A stretch of DNA of 7,224 bases from contig JAEYTQ010000045.1 in assembly GCA_023433965.1 (NCBI GenBank), positions 1 through 7,224 of the forward strand, read 5' to 3'. This DNA is from Pseudomonadota bacterium (GTDB taxonomy: Bacteria > Pseudomonadota > Alphaproteobacteria > Rhizobiales > Xanthobacteraceae). The notes beneath the pieces are model-generated. The model searched no databases. It was not told where the DNA came from and saw nothing but the letters and a program-made list of their open reading frames with translations. The stretch's first letter is position 1. Each line of letters starts with the position of its first letter. The position numbers were made by a program, and so were the translations under genes. This document shows positions 1 to 6,270 of this stretch, piece by piece.

Positions 1-20
1 GACACCTCGTTCCAGGGCAT
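1..20 (-). CDS. Transposase, first six codons only (IS481-like, partial)
   Basis: A minus-strand ATG at 18-20 opens a frame reading MPWNEV before the window ends. It is preceded by a near-ideal ribosome-binding site, GGGAGG, seven bases upstream (plus strand 28-33). From memory, MPWNEV or MPWKEV followed by a short basic segment and a helix-turn-helix is how many IS481-family DDE transposases of rhizobia begin. Six residues cannot prove a family, so the call depends on the IS-end-like repeats behind it. Whether the transposase is intact cannot be judged from here. Confidence 0.45.
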
Positions 21-27
21 TGGACGG

Positions 28-33
28 CCTCCC
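28..33 (-). promoter_or_regulatory. Ribosome-binding site of the edge transposase
   Basis: The minus strand reads GGGAGG here, seven bases before the ATG at 20. It is one of the strongest Shine-Dalgarno matches in the window and is the main reason to accept a real gene start so close to the edge. Confidence 0.5.
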
Positions 34-133
34 GAATCGACCAATCCACCCATTTTGATGTGTCAGCTATGTCTCCGAACACCTGTCAGTGATCTGTCCG
101 GTCTAAACATCAAGCCGGGGCATGACACCATTT

Positions 134-751
134 TTAAAGGCTTCGCTGAAACCGGCTGAACTGAAACGCCTGCGTCGCATCCCACGGCGTGCGATGCGTC
201 TCGTTCCGCGTCTCGACCAGCTCGAATTCTCGGCCAAGCTCCGCCGCGAGGCTCGCAGCGTCATGCCGCTGCACCGGCAGGCCGCTGCATTTGTCGGGAC
301 CATCGGGCGCAAACGTCGCAATGATGACGTGGCCGCCGGGAATAACCGCCGACTGAAGGCGCTTGACGTAAGCTGCCCTGTCGCGCGGGTCGGTCAGGAA
401 ATGAAACGCGGCGCGATCGTGCCAGACGCCGTAGGTCTTTGCCGGCTGCCACGTCGTGGCGTCGGCAACGATCCAGTCAATCATCGAAGCGGCCGCGCCG
501 ATCCGCTTCTTGGCTGCATCAAGCGCATTCGCAGAAAGATCCAGCACGCTGAGGTCGCGATATCCGTCGTGCAACAGAGCGTCGACCAGCCGCGATGCTC
601 CGCCGCCGATATCGATAATGGCCGCGTCCCAATCGGGGGCGGCGGCGCGGATCATGTCGAGCGAGGTCGCCGGGCTGTCCTGGAACCAGCTGACCCCGGC
701 TTCACCCTTGGTAATGTAGACGCTGTCCCAATGCGCGCTTCGCTCGGACAT
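134..751 (-). CDS. Class I SAM-dependent methyltransferase, small stand-alone type
   Basis: The 205-residue protein has a single Rossmann-type methyltransferase domain. Motif I is IIDIGGGAS (residues 45-53). The acidic residue ending strand 2 is D71 in VLDLS. DATTW (97-101) is the adenine-contact region, and VWHDRAAFHFL (109-119) is the post-strand-4 motif. PGGHVIIATF (138-147) is the strand-5 segment. The protein is probably cytoplasmic; the methyl acceptor is unknown, and the family includes enzymes for small molecules and thiols. The start is supported by GGAG six bases upstream (plus strand 758-761). It lies 38 bp after phaR on the same strand with no strong terminator between, so the two are probably co-transcribed. 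The C-terminus (FQFSRFQ) looks complete even though an insertion element ends about 25 bp beyond the stop. Confidence 0.85.
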   Translation of the reverse strand: MSERSAHWDSVYITKGEAGVSWFQDSPATSLDMIRAAAPDWDAAIIDIGGGASRLVDALLHDGYRDLSVLDLSANALDAAKKRIGAAASMIDWIVADATTWQPAKTYGVWHDRAAFHFLTDPRDRAAYVKRLQSAVIPGGHVIIATFAPDGPDKCSGLPVQRHDAASLAAELGREFELVETRNETHRTPWDATQAFQFSRFQRSL

Positions 752-789
752 AGCGTGCTCCGGCTTGCGGCGGGCCGGCTCGAGAAGGC

Positions 790-1380
790 CTACTCTTCCT
801 TCTTCGACATCCGCTCGAGGCGTTCCTGCATTTCCTTCATCTGCTGGCGCAGTTCGTCGATATTGCTGTCCTTGGGTGCCTCGGCACTCGCATCGGGCTC
901 CGGCTCGGCAGTGGCGGTCGGACGGGGCGCGGCGAAGGGCTTGAACATCGAGAAGGTTTGCTGGAACAGCTCCATGTTGCGACGGACCTGCTCCTCCAAC
1001 GGAGCAAAAGGAGTGCCGGACAGCGTATTGGCGATCTGCTTGCGGAACTTCTCCTGCTCCTGGGTCAGGGTCGCGATCGACTGCTCCAGATATTTCGGCA
1101 CCACCATCTGCATGCTGTCGCCATAGAAGCGGATCAGCTGGCGGAGGAAGGTGGTCGGCAAGAGGTTCTGGCCGGCCTTGTTCTCCTGTTCGAAGATGAT
1201 CTGGGCGAGCACGGAGCGGGTGATGTCGTCGCCGGTCTTGGCGTCATAGACCAGGAAATCTTCGCCGTCCTTGACCATGGCGGCGAGGTCTTCCAGCGTC
1301 ACATAGGTGCTCGTCCCGGTGTTGTAGAGCCGGCGGTTCGCGTATTTCTTGATGGTGGTGGGTTGGTCTGATTTCGCCAT
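790..1380 (-). CDS. phaR: PhaR, polyhydroxyalkanoate-responsive transcriptional repressor
   Basis: PhaR (AniA in some rhizobia) binds DNA upstream of phasin, PHB and its own genes and is released when it binds nascent PHB granules. The 196-residue protein has the PHB/PHA accumulation regulator DNA-binding domain at residues 9-68, with the characteristic IKKYANRRLYNT (10-21), the YVTLEDL segment (26-32) and VYDAKTGDDITRSVLAQII (44-62). The PHB_acc region follows (about 70-115, with LPTTFLRQLIRFYGDSMQ). A linker rich in Ala, Pro and Glu (151-170) precedes a short predicted coiled coil of charged heptads (172-192). It is divergent from phaA and immediately upstream of a methyltransferase gene on the same strand. 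The ATG at 1380 is chosen because the conserved domain starts eight residues later; the ribosome-binding site is weak (GAGAG). Autoregulation is known in the family and fits the TGC-rich intergenic region. Confidence 0.96.
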   Translation of the reverse strand: MAKSDQPTTIKKYANRRLYNTGTSTYVTLEDLAAMVKDGEDFLVYDAKTGDDITRSVLAQIIFEQENKAGQNLLPTTFLRQLIRFYGDSMQMVVPKYLEQSIATLTQEQEKFRKQIANTLSGTPFAPLEEQVRRNMELFQQTFSMFKPFAAPRPTATAEPEPDASAEAPKDSNIDELRQQMKEMQERLERMSKKEE

Positions 1381-1445
1381 GGGCTCTCACTTGCAAGCGC
1401 GGAGAACGGGAACCCGGCGGGCCATGCCGCAGGGCGGGAAGAGTA

Positions 1446-1532
1446 CGCAACGCAACAAAATAAGCATTTTCAAAGGGCTCACGCTACCGTTTTGTGCGGC
1501 ACGGTTAATCGCACAGCAAAATGTTGCTTGCG
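1446..1532. promoter_or_regulatory. TGC/GCA-rich dyad cluster between phaR and phaA, candidate PhaR operator
   Basis: Several inverted elements built on GTTGC/GCAAC and GTGC/GCAC sit here. CGCAACGCAACAAAAT (1446-1461) is the approximate inverse of AAAATGTTGCTTGCG (1518-1532). GTGC-G-GCAC lies at 1494-1502. TGTGCG (1493-1498) faces CGCACA (1510-1515), and AGCAA-N4-TTGCT spans 1515-1528. PhaR proteins are known to bind TGC-rich palindromic DNA upstream of phaP and phaR, so an operator here is plausible. The repeats are imperfect and no single site stands out. I could not find a convincing phaR promoter in the region. Confidence 0.35.
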
Positions 1533-1589
1533 AAAGCGCCAAGAACGCTATTTTGAATGCGGTGCGGTATGAATTCGGCGGTCGGCCGA

Positions 1590-1618
1590 TTGACATGCCT
1601 CAACGACGTTAACAGGAT
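1590..1618 (+). promoter_or_regulatory. Candidate sigma-70-type promoter of phaA
   Basis: TTGACA (1590-1595) is a perfect -35 hexamer, followed after 17 bases by CAGGAT (1613-1618), a weak -10 (3 of 6). It would place transcription start near 1625 and leave a leader of roughly 70 bases before phaA. The perfect -35 and exact spacing support it; the poor -10 keeps confidence low. Confidence 0.4.
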
Positions 1619-1682
1619 GGCTGACGAGACTGGCGATTGCCTTTTCCAGGCCCGCCTGCCCCCTTCACAAGAACCAAGCCCC

Positions 1683-1687
1683 AGGAG
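1683..1687 (+). promoter_or_regulatory. Ribosome-binding site that fixes the phaA start
   Basis: AGGAG lies six bases before the ATG at 1694. An in-frame ATG at 1637 would add 19 residues with no thiolase similarity and no good ribosome-binding site, so 1694 is preferred. Confidence 0.8.
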
Positions 1688-1693
1688 ATGCCC

Positions 1694-2872
<1,179 letters not shown>

Positions 2873-2915
2873 CGGCGTCCTGACACGCAGCTGGCGAGTG
2901 CGCCGCACACGTCAG

Positions 2916-2932
2916 CGCGTGCGTTGCACGCG
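2916..2932. promoter_or_regulatory. 7-bp-arm dyad CGCGTGC-GTT-GCACGCG with a TGC-N3-GCA core
   Basis: The perfect inverted repeat has a 3-base centre and lies 43 bp after the phaA stop. It is followed by an A run rather than a T run, so it does not look like a rightward terminator. Its core fits the TGC-N3-GCA part of the CTGC-N3-GCAG palindrome that I recall as the PhaR site in Rhodobacter. A PhaR operator is therefore possible, but it could equally be an RNA hairpin in the phaA 3' region. Confidence 0.35.
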
Positions 2933-2994
2933 ACTAAAAAGGCGGCTGTTGCAAATCAAATATTCTTCGCAACCGCGCAGGCCTCGACTAAAGA

Positions 2995-3023
2995 AAAACG
3001 CCCGGCTCGACGCCGGGCGTTTT
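2995..3023 (+). terminator. Intrinsic terminator downstream of phaA
   Basis: The stem is 12 bp with a 5-base loop: arms 2995-3006 (AAAACGCCCGGC) and 3012-3023 (GCCGGGCGTTTT), perfectly paired. The GC-rich core with an A run before and a T run after makes it a strong rho-independent terminator for phaA. The symmetric A/T flanks mean it could also work leftward. It lies about 120 bp beyond the phaA stop and 92 bp before phaB. Confidence 0.85.
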
Positions 3024-3027
3024 GTTC

Positions 3028-3055
3028 TTGATGTCCGTCAAACCAACCGCATAAT
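3028..3055 (+). promoter_or_regulatory. Candidate promoter of phaB
   Basis: TTGATG (3028-3033) is a 4 of 6 match to the -35 consensus. After 16 bases comes CATAAT (3050-3055), a 5 of 6 match to the -10. Transcription would start near 3062, leaving a leader of about 53 bases. The site begins just after the phaA terminator, which is where an independent phaB promoter would be needed. Confidence 0.5.
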
Positions 3056-3114
3056 CCGACGTTAAAAACAATCACTCCAGAAACGGCCGAAGAGTCAAGG
3101 GAAGGGAAAGCGAG

Positions 3115-3840
3115 ATGGCACGTGTTGCATTGGTGACGGGTGGTACGCGGGGCATCGGTGCTGCGATCAGCAAGGCGCTGAAGGCCGCCGGCTACAAGGT
3201 TGCGGCGAGCTATGCCGGCAACGACGCGGCGGCGGAGAAATTCAAGGCCGAGACCGGAATCGCCGTCTACAAGTGGGACGTCAGCAGTTTCGATGCCTGC
3301 GCCGAGGGCGTGAAGAGGGTCGAGGCTGATCTCGGGCCGATCGAGGTGCTCGTCAACAATGCCGGCATCACCCGCGATACCGCCTTTCACAAGATGACGC
3401 TGGAGCAGTGGAACGCCGTCATCAACACCAATCTCGGCTCGCTGTTCAACATGACGCGCCAGGTCATCGAGGGCATGCGCGCACGCAAGTTCGGCCGCAT
3501 CATCTCGATCTCGTCGATCAACGGACAGAAGGGGCAGTTCGGCCAGGTCAACTATTCCGCAGCGAAGGCCGGCGACATCGGCTTCACCAAGGCCTTGGCG
3601 CTGGAGAATGCCAAAGGCGGCATCACCGTCAACGCGATCTGCCCCGGCTACATCAATACCGAGATGGTGCAGGCGGTGCCGAAGGACGTGCTGGAGAAGA
3701 ACGTGATCCCGCAGATCCCGACCAACCGACTCGGCGAGCCCGAGGAGATTGCGCGCGCCGTCGTTTTCCTCGCGGACGACGAGTCCGGCTTCATCACTGG
3801 CTCGACGCTGACGGTCAACGGCGGCCAGTACATGGTGTGA
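3115..3840 (+). CDS. phaB: PhaB, NADPH-dependent acetoacetyl-CoA reductase
   Basis: PhaB reduces acetoacetyl-CoA to (R)-3-hydroxybutyryl-CoA, the monomer used by PHA synthase. The 241-residue protein is a classical short-chain dehydrogenase. It has the nucleotide-binding TGGTRGIG (8-15), NNAG (81-84), the active-site Asn in NTNLGS (N106), and the catalytic triad Ser134, Tyr147 and Lys151 in the usual spacing. The stretch NGQKGQFGQVNYSAAKAG (136-153) is close to the form I remember from PhaB enzymes, which separates it from the related FabG ketoacyl-ACP reductases; its position after phaA agrees. A purine-rich ribosome-binding region (AAGGGAAGGGAAAG, 3097-3110) precedes the ATG. It probably has its own promoter, since a strong terminator lies upstream. 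An 18-bp palindrome overlaps its stop codon. FabG-like activity is the main alternative. Confidence 0.95.
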   Translation: MARVALVTGGTRGIGAAISKALKAAGYKVAASYAGNDAAAEKFKAETGIAVYKWDVSSFDACAEGVKRVEADLGPIEVLVNNAGITRDTAFHKMTLEQWNAVINTNLGSLFNMTRQVIEGMRARKFGRIISISSINGQKGQFGQVNYSAAKAGDIGFTKALALENAKGGITVNAICPGYINTEMVQAVPKDVLEKNVIPQIPTNRLGEPEEIARAVVFLADDESGFITGSTLTVNGGQYMV

Positions 3841-3854
3841 TGCGATCGCATCAC
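3837..3854. repeat. 18-bp perfect palindrome overlapping the phaB stop codon
   Basis: GTGATGCGATCGCATCAC is fully self-complementary, centred between 3845 and 3846, and contains the TGA stop (3838-3840). As RNA it could form a 7-bp stem with a GATC loop. There is no T run after it, so terminator function is doubtful; mRNA 3'-end protection or a protein-binding site are alternatives. Confidence 0.6.
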
Positions 3855-3875
3855 GCGGGCTGATATTCTCCGCAT

Positions 3876-3900
3876 CGTCATGCCCGGGCTTGTCCCGGGC
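3876..3900. repeat. Short palindromic intergenic repeat (GCCCGGG-CTTGT-CCCGGGC)
   Basis: A 7-bp GC stem (3882-3888 with 3894-3900) around a 5-base loop is preceded by CGTCAT. I remember this CGTCATGCCCGGGCTTG... unit as one of the most frequent intergenic repeats in Bradyrhizobium and Rhodopseudomonas. It is not coding. It may act as a leftover terminator for phaB, although the sequence after it is not T-rich. Confidence 0.65.
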
Positions 3901-3910
3901 CTGATGCCCT

Positions 3911-4011
3911 GTCATTCCGGGGCGCCGCGCGAGCGGCGAGCTACGGTGCGCCATTGCGCACCTGAGAATCTCGAGGTTCCGGGTTCGGCTCCTCGAGCCA
4001 CCCGGAATGAC
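3911..4011. repeat. 101-bp multi-hairpin intergenic repeat element with 11-bp terminal inverted repeats
   Basis: The ends are exact inverted copies: GTCATTCCGGG (3911-3921) and CCCGGAATGAC (4001-4011). Between them are three further stems: GCCGC/GCGGC (3924-3928, 3933-3937), GGTGCGC/GCGCACC (3945-3951, 3956-3962) and GGCTC/GAGCC (3987-3991, 3995-3999). A near-palindrome around CTCGAG spans 3966-3979. The whole folds as a cloverleaf-like structure on either strand. It has no coding capacity of its own. From memory it belongs to an abundant Bradyrhizobium intergenic family, perhaps a mobile miniature element or a folded transcript processing site. It directly abuts the exporter's ribosome-binding site. 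Confidence 0.7.
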
Positions 4012-4015
4012 GAGG
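4012..4015 (+). promoter_or_regulatory. Ribosome-binding site of the EamA gene, at the edge of the repeat
   Basis: GAGG starts one base after the last base of the 101-bp repeat and lies eight bases before the ATG at 4024. It supports 4024 as the start over the upstream in-frame ATG at 3880, which would translate the repeat. Confidence 0.45.
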
Positions 4016-4023
4016 CTCCTGGA

Positions 4024-4893
4024 ATGACTCCCCGCACGGCCACGCTGATCGGTCTGACCGCGATCCTGATGTGGTCGCTGCTGTCGGTGATGACGGTGGC
4101 GACCGGCAAGATCCCGGCGTTCCAGCTCGCCGCGATGACGTTCGCGATCGGCGGTCTCGTCGGCCTCCTCACCTGGATCGGCCGTGGCGATGCCGCGAAA
4201 AGCCTGCGGCAGCCGCTCGTCGTTTGGGCGGTCGGCGTCGGCGGCCTGTTCGGCTATCACGCGCTCTATTTCCTCGCACTGCGTTTTGCGCCGCCGGCAG
4301 AAGCGGGCCTGCTGAATTACCTGTGGCCGCTGCTGATCGTGCTGTTCTCATCGTTCCTTCCCGGCGAGCGGCTGGCCGCGCATCACATCATCGGCGCGGT
4401 GCTCGGCCTCGTGGGCACCGTGCTGCTGTTTGCCGGCAATACCTCCGGCTTCGCACCGGGAGCGGTGCCGGGATTGATCGCGGCGTTCATCGCCGCCTTC
4501 GTCTGGGCCACTTATTCGGTGCTGTCGCGCCGTTTGAAAGCGGTGCCGACCGACGCCGTCGCGGGCTTCTGTCTCGCCACGGCCGTACTGGCCGCGCTGA
4601 TGCATGGCCTGCTCGAATCCACGGTGTGGCCGGAGACCACGCTGCAATGGCTCTCGGTGATCGCGCTCGGTATCGGCCCCGTCGGCGCTGCCTTCTACGC
4701 CTGGGACATCGGTATGAAGCGCGGCGATATCCGCGTGCTCGGCGCCGCCTCCTACGCGACGCCGCTGCTCTCGACCGGCTTCCTCATCGCTGCGGGCTTT
4801 GCGCAAGCCAGCGCCAACATCGCGCTTGCCGCTATCCTCATTGCCGGCGGCGGCCTGATCGCGGCAAAGGACATGGTGCTGCGGAAGCGATGA
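4024..4893 (+). CDS. EamA-domain (drug/metabolite transporter) permease, 10 TM
   Basis: The 289-residue inner-membrane protein has about ten hydrophobic segments (approximately 6-26, 32-52, 65-86, 92-112, 120-137, 148-167, 175-195, 207-228, 238-259, 265-283), the size and two-repeat plan of EamA-type DMT exporters. GYHALYFLALRFAPPAEAGLLNYLWPL is split between segments 3 and 4, and GERL (114-117) follows segment 4, as is usual in these proteins. The layout resembles YddG-like exporters of aromatic amino acids, but the substrate cannot be read from sequence. The ATG at 4024 is chosen because it puts the first membrane segment six residues in; a start at 3880 would add 48 residues encoded by repeats. 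Its 3' end faces the cupin gene across 43 bp with no clear terminator. Co-transcription with phaB is possible but unlikely to be functional coupling. Confidence 0.88.
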   Translation: MTPRTATLIGLTAILMWSLLSVMTVATGKIPAFQLAAMTFAIGGLVGLLTWIGRGDAAKSLRQPLVVWAVGVGGLFGYHALYFLALRFAPPAEAGLLNYLWPLLIVLFSSFLPGERLAAHHIIGAVLGLVGTVLLFAGNTSGFAPGAVPGLIAAFIAAFVWATYSVLSRRLKAVPTDAVAGFCLATAVLAALMHGLLESTVWPETTLQWLSVIALGIGPVGAAFYAWDIGMKRGDIRVLGAASYATPLLSTGFLIAAGFAQASANIALAAILIAGGGLIAAKDMVLRKR

Positions 4894-4936
4894 CTGTCTT
4901 CCTGGGCGCGAAGTGCGGCCGCGGAATGCGTTTGCC

Positions 4937-5359
4937 CTAAGGCTCCCAGTCCGTTGGCGCGAGCTCGAAGCCTGCGAACTCGAATGCGGGCGCCACCGTA
5001 CAGCCGACCAGCGTCCACTCGCCCGTCGTCTCCGCCATCTGCCAGGCTTGCGCCGGCACGATCGCCTGTGGCCGGTCGCCGTTCGCAAGGTCGGTGCCGA
5101 GGCGCACCTCGTGCTGCGTGCAGCCCTCATGCGCGATACGAAGCGTCAGCGGGCTGCCGGCGTAGTAGTGCCAGGTCTCGACCGCGTCGACCCGGTGCCA
5201 GTGCGAGCGTTCGCCGCGTGCGAGCAGGAAGTAGATCAGGGTCGAGCGCGAGCGTCCGTTGGCGTCCGTGGCCTGATCGCGAAACGTCTCGCGGTAATGC
5301 CCGCCCTCGGGGTGCGGACGGAGTTCGAGGTGCGCGATGATCTCGGCTGCAGTCGGCAT
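4937..5359 (-). CDS. Cupin_5 / DUF985 family protein
   Basis: The 140-residue small beta-barrel protein carries the family's signature elements. RPHPEGGHYRET (14-25) is near the N-terminus. SHWHRVDAVETWHYYAG (52-68) is the cupin motif, with His53, His55, Glu61 and His64 as likely metal or ligand contacts. A C-terminal strand region, TLVGCTVAPAFEFAGFEL (116-133), follows. The family is related to yeast YML079w and has no agreed reaction; sugar or nucleotide-like ligand binding or isomerase activity have been suggested. It lies 35 bp after gloB on the same strand and is probably translated from the same transcript. Its own ribosome-binding site is weak. Whether it shares a pathway with gloB is unknown. 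Confidence 0.85.
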   Translation of the reverse strand: MPTAAEIIAHLELRPHPEGGHYRETFRDQATDANGRSRSTLIYFLLARGERSHWHRVDAVETWHYYAGSPLTLRIAHEGCTQHEVRLGTDLANGDRPQAIVPAQAWQMAETTGEWTLVGCTVAPAFEFAGFELAPTDWEP

Positions 5360-5379
5360 CGATCCGTCTGGTCTTGGTC

Positions 5380-5405
5380 GTCAGGACTTGTGCGTCAGGA
5401 CTTGT
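5380..5405. repeat. Tandem direct repeat, 12-bp units at 14-bp period, across the gloB stop
   Basis: GTCAGGACTTGT occurs at 5380-5391 and again, identically, at 5394-5405, separated by GC. The second copy holds the last codons and stop of gloB; the first is in the short gap before the cupin gene. It looks like a small local duplication. Confidence 0.8.
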
Positions 5406-6162
5406 TCTTGCGCTCGCGCAGCTCGCCGAACACCGCGGCGGGGTCCGCGCCCTTCATGTGCAGCTTGGCCGCAACCGACGGCTCGTCGGCACGCAGGAAG
5501 ACGTTGGCGCGCTTTTCCTCGCCCAGCAGGGTGGGAATGGTCGGCTTGTTCTCGGCCCGCAGCTTCGTCACTTCCGCGGCGCGCGCCTGCAGCGCCGCAT
5601 TGTCCGGCTCGACGGTGAGCGCGAACTTGACGTTGGACGCCGTATATTCGTGGCCGCAATAGAGCTTGAAGTCGTCGGGCAGGGCGCGCAGCTTCAGAAG
5701 CGAATCCCACATCATCGGATAGGTGCCCTCGAACACGCGGCCGCAGCCGATCGAGAACAGCGTGTCGGCGGCGAACACCGTCTTCTCGGTGTCGAACACG
5801 TAGGAGACGTGGTCGAGCGTGTGACCGGGCGTTTCCAGCACACGCGCCAACAGATTGCCGATCTTGACCACGTCGGCATTGGCGACACGCACATCGACAT
5901 TGGCGATCTCAGTCGTCTTGTCGTGCGGCGCGACGACGCGGCAATTGTATTTCTGCTTGAGTTCGGCGACACCCCCGACATGATCGCCATGATGATGCGT
6001 GATCAGGATGTCGGTGAGCTGCCAGCCCTCGCGCTCCAGCGCCTTCAGGATGGGGCCGGCCTCCGGCGCGTCGATCGACGCCGTCGCCTTGGTTTCCACA
6101 TCGTGGATCAGGTAACCGAAATTGTCGTTTAAACAGGTGAAAGTACGAATTTCGGCAGCCAT
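5395..6162 (-). CDS. gloB: GloB, hydroxyacylglutathione hydrolase (glyoxalase II)
   Basis: This enzyme hydrolyses S-lactoylglutathione to lactate and glutathione, completing methylglyoxal detoxification in the cytoplasm. The 255-residue length matches the family. The metallo-beta-lactamase dinuclear site is complete: THHHGDH (55-61) gives His56, His58, Asp60 and His61; then His114 in TPGHT, the bridging Asp133 in AADTLF, and His171 in CGHEYT. The C-terminal substrate-binding region has the expected Lys and Asn-Phe-Leu-Arg pattern (EEKRANVFLR, 215-224). The ATG at 6162 has GGAG five bases upstream (plus 6168-6171); the open frame continues leftward into antisense of the next gene but that part has no similarity. 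It probably heads a two-gene unit with the cupin gene and diverges from the methyltransferase-like gene at 6271. The stop lies in a 14-bp tandem duplication. Confidence 0.96.
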   Translation of the reverse strand: MAAEIRTFTCLNDNFGYLIHDVETKATASIDAPEAGPILKALEREGWQLTDILITHHHGDHVGGVAELKQKYNCRVVAPHDKTTEIANVDVRVANADVVKIGNLLARVLETPGHTLDHVSYVFDTEKTVFAADTLFSIGCGRVFEGTYPMMWDSLLKLRALPDDFKLYCGHEYTASNVKFALTVEPDNAALQARAAEVTKLRAENKPTIPTLLGEEKRANVFLRADEPSVAAKLHMKGADPAAVFGELRERKNKS

Positions 6163-6192
6163 GTCATCTCCATCGCGCTCAGCCCCGCCCGA

Positions 6193-6221
6193 CAAATATG
6201 GCGTTAACGTTGCGCAGGCAA
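6193..6221 (-). promoter_or_regulatory. Candidate gloB promoter
   Basis: On the minus strand TTGCCT (plus 6216-6221) is followed after 17 bases by TATTTG (plus 6193-6198), a 4 of 6 and a 3 of 6 match. A CGTTAACG palindrome (6202-6209) lies in the spacer and could be an operator. It is a weak call made mainly because the region is short and must drive gloB. Confidence 0.3.
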
Positions 6222-6270
6222 TGCAATATTCCGCGCGCAGGCGCCGCCCGGCGCATGTTAGATTGGCGTC

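Larger units (their letters stand above)
1..109 (-). mobile_element. Terminal part of an insertion sequence, probably IS481 family
   Basis: Read on the minus strand, position 109 begins TGTTTAGACC, a plausible TG-starting element end. Inside it are two imperfect copies of a TGTCAG...CCG motif (plus strand 61-78 and 84-101, about 13 of 18 positions alike), as expected for repeated transposase-binding sites near an IS end. A leader with a strong ribosome-binding site and a start codon at 20 follows, so the element runs out of the window to the left. The IS481 assignment rests on the first transposase residues and on remembered similarity of the end sequence. The exact outer boundary is inferred, and no target duplication can be checked because the other end is missing. 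Confidence 0.55.

Noticed and set aside
760..778. CCGGC...GCCGG hairpin between phaR and the methyltransferase gene
   Set aside because: Only five paired bases with a nine-base loop and no T run; expected by chance at this GC content and not enough to call a terminator.
122..1126. 334-residue open frame on the plus strand across the methyltransferase and phaR
   Set aside because: It overlaps two genes with clear motifs on the other strand and shows no domain itself.
1637..1693. Earlier in-frame start for phaA
   Set aside because: The catalytic residues number Cys89, His348 and Cys378 only with the start at 1694, which also has AGGAG in front.
3880..4023. N-terminal extension of the EamA protein
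   Set aside because: The 48 residues are translated palindromic repeats; the first membrane segment and a ribosome-binding site fit a start at 4024.
2956..4260. 434-residue open frame on the minus strand
   Set aside because: It runs antisense through all of phaB, the repeats and part of the EamA gene; composition is typical of a GC-rich shadow frame.
4894..4936. Terminator between the convergent EamA and cupin genes
   Set aside because: No stem of useful length or T run is visible in the 43-bp gap.
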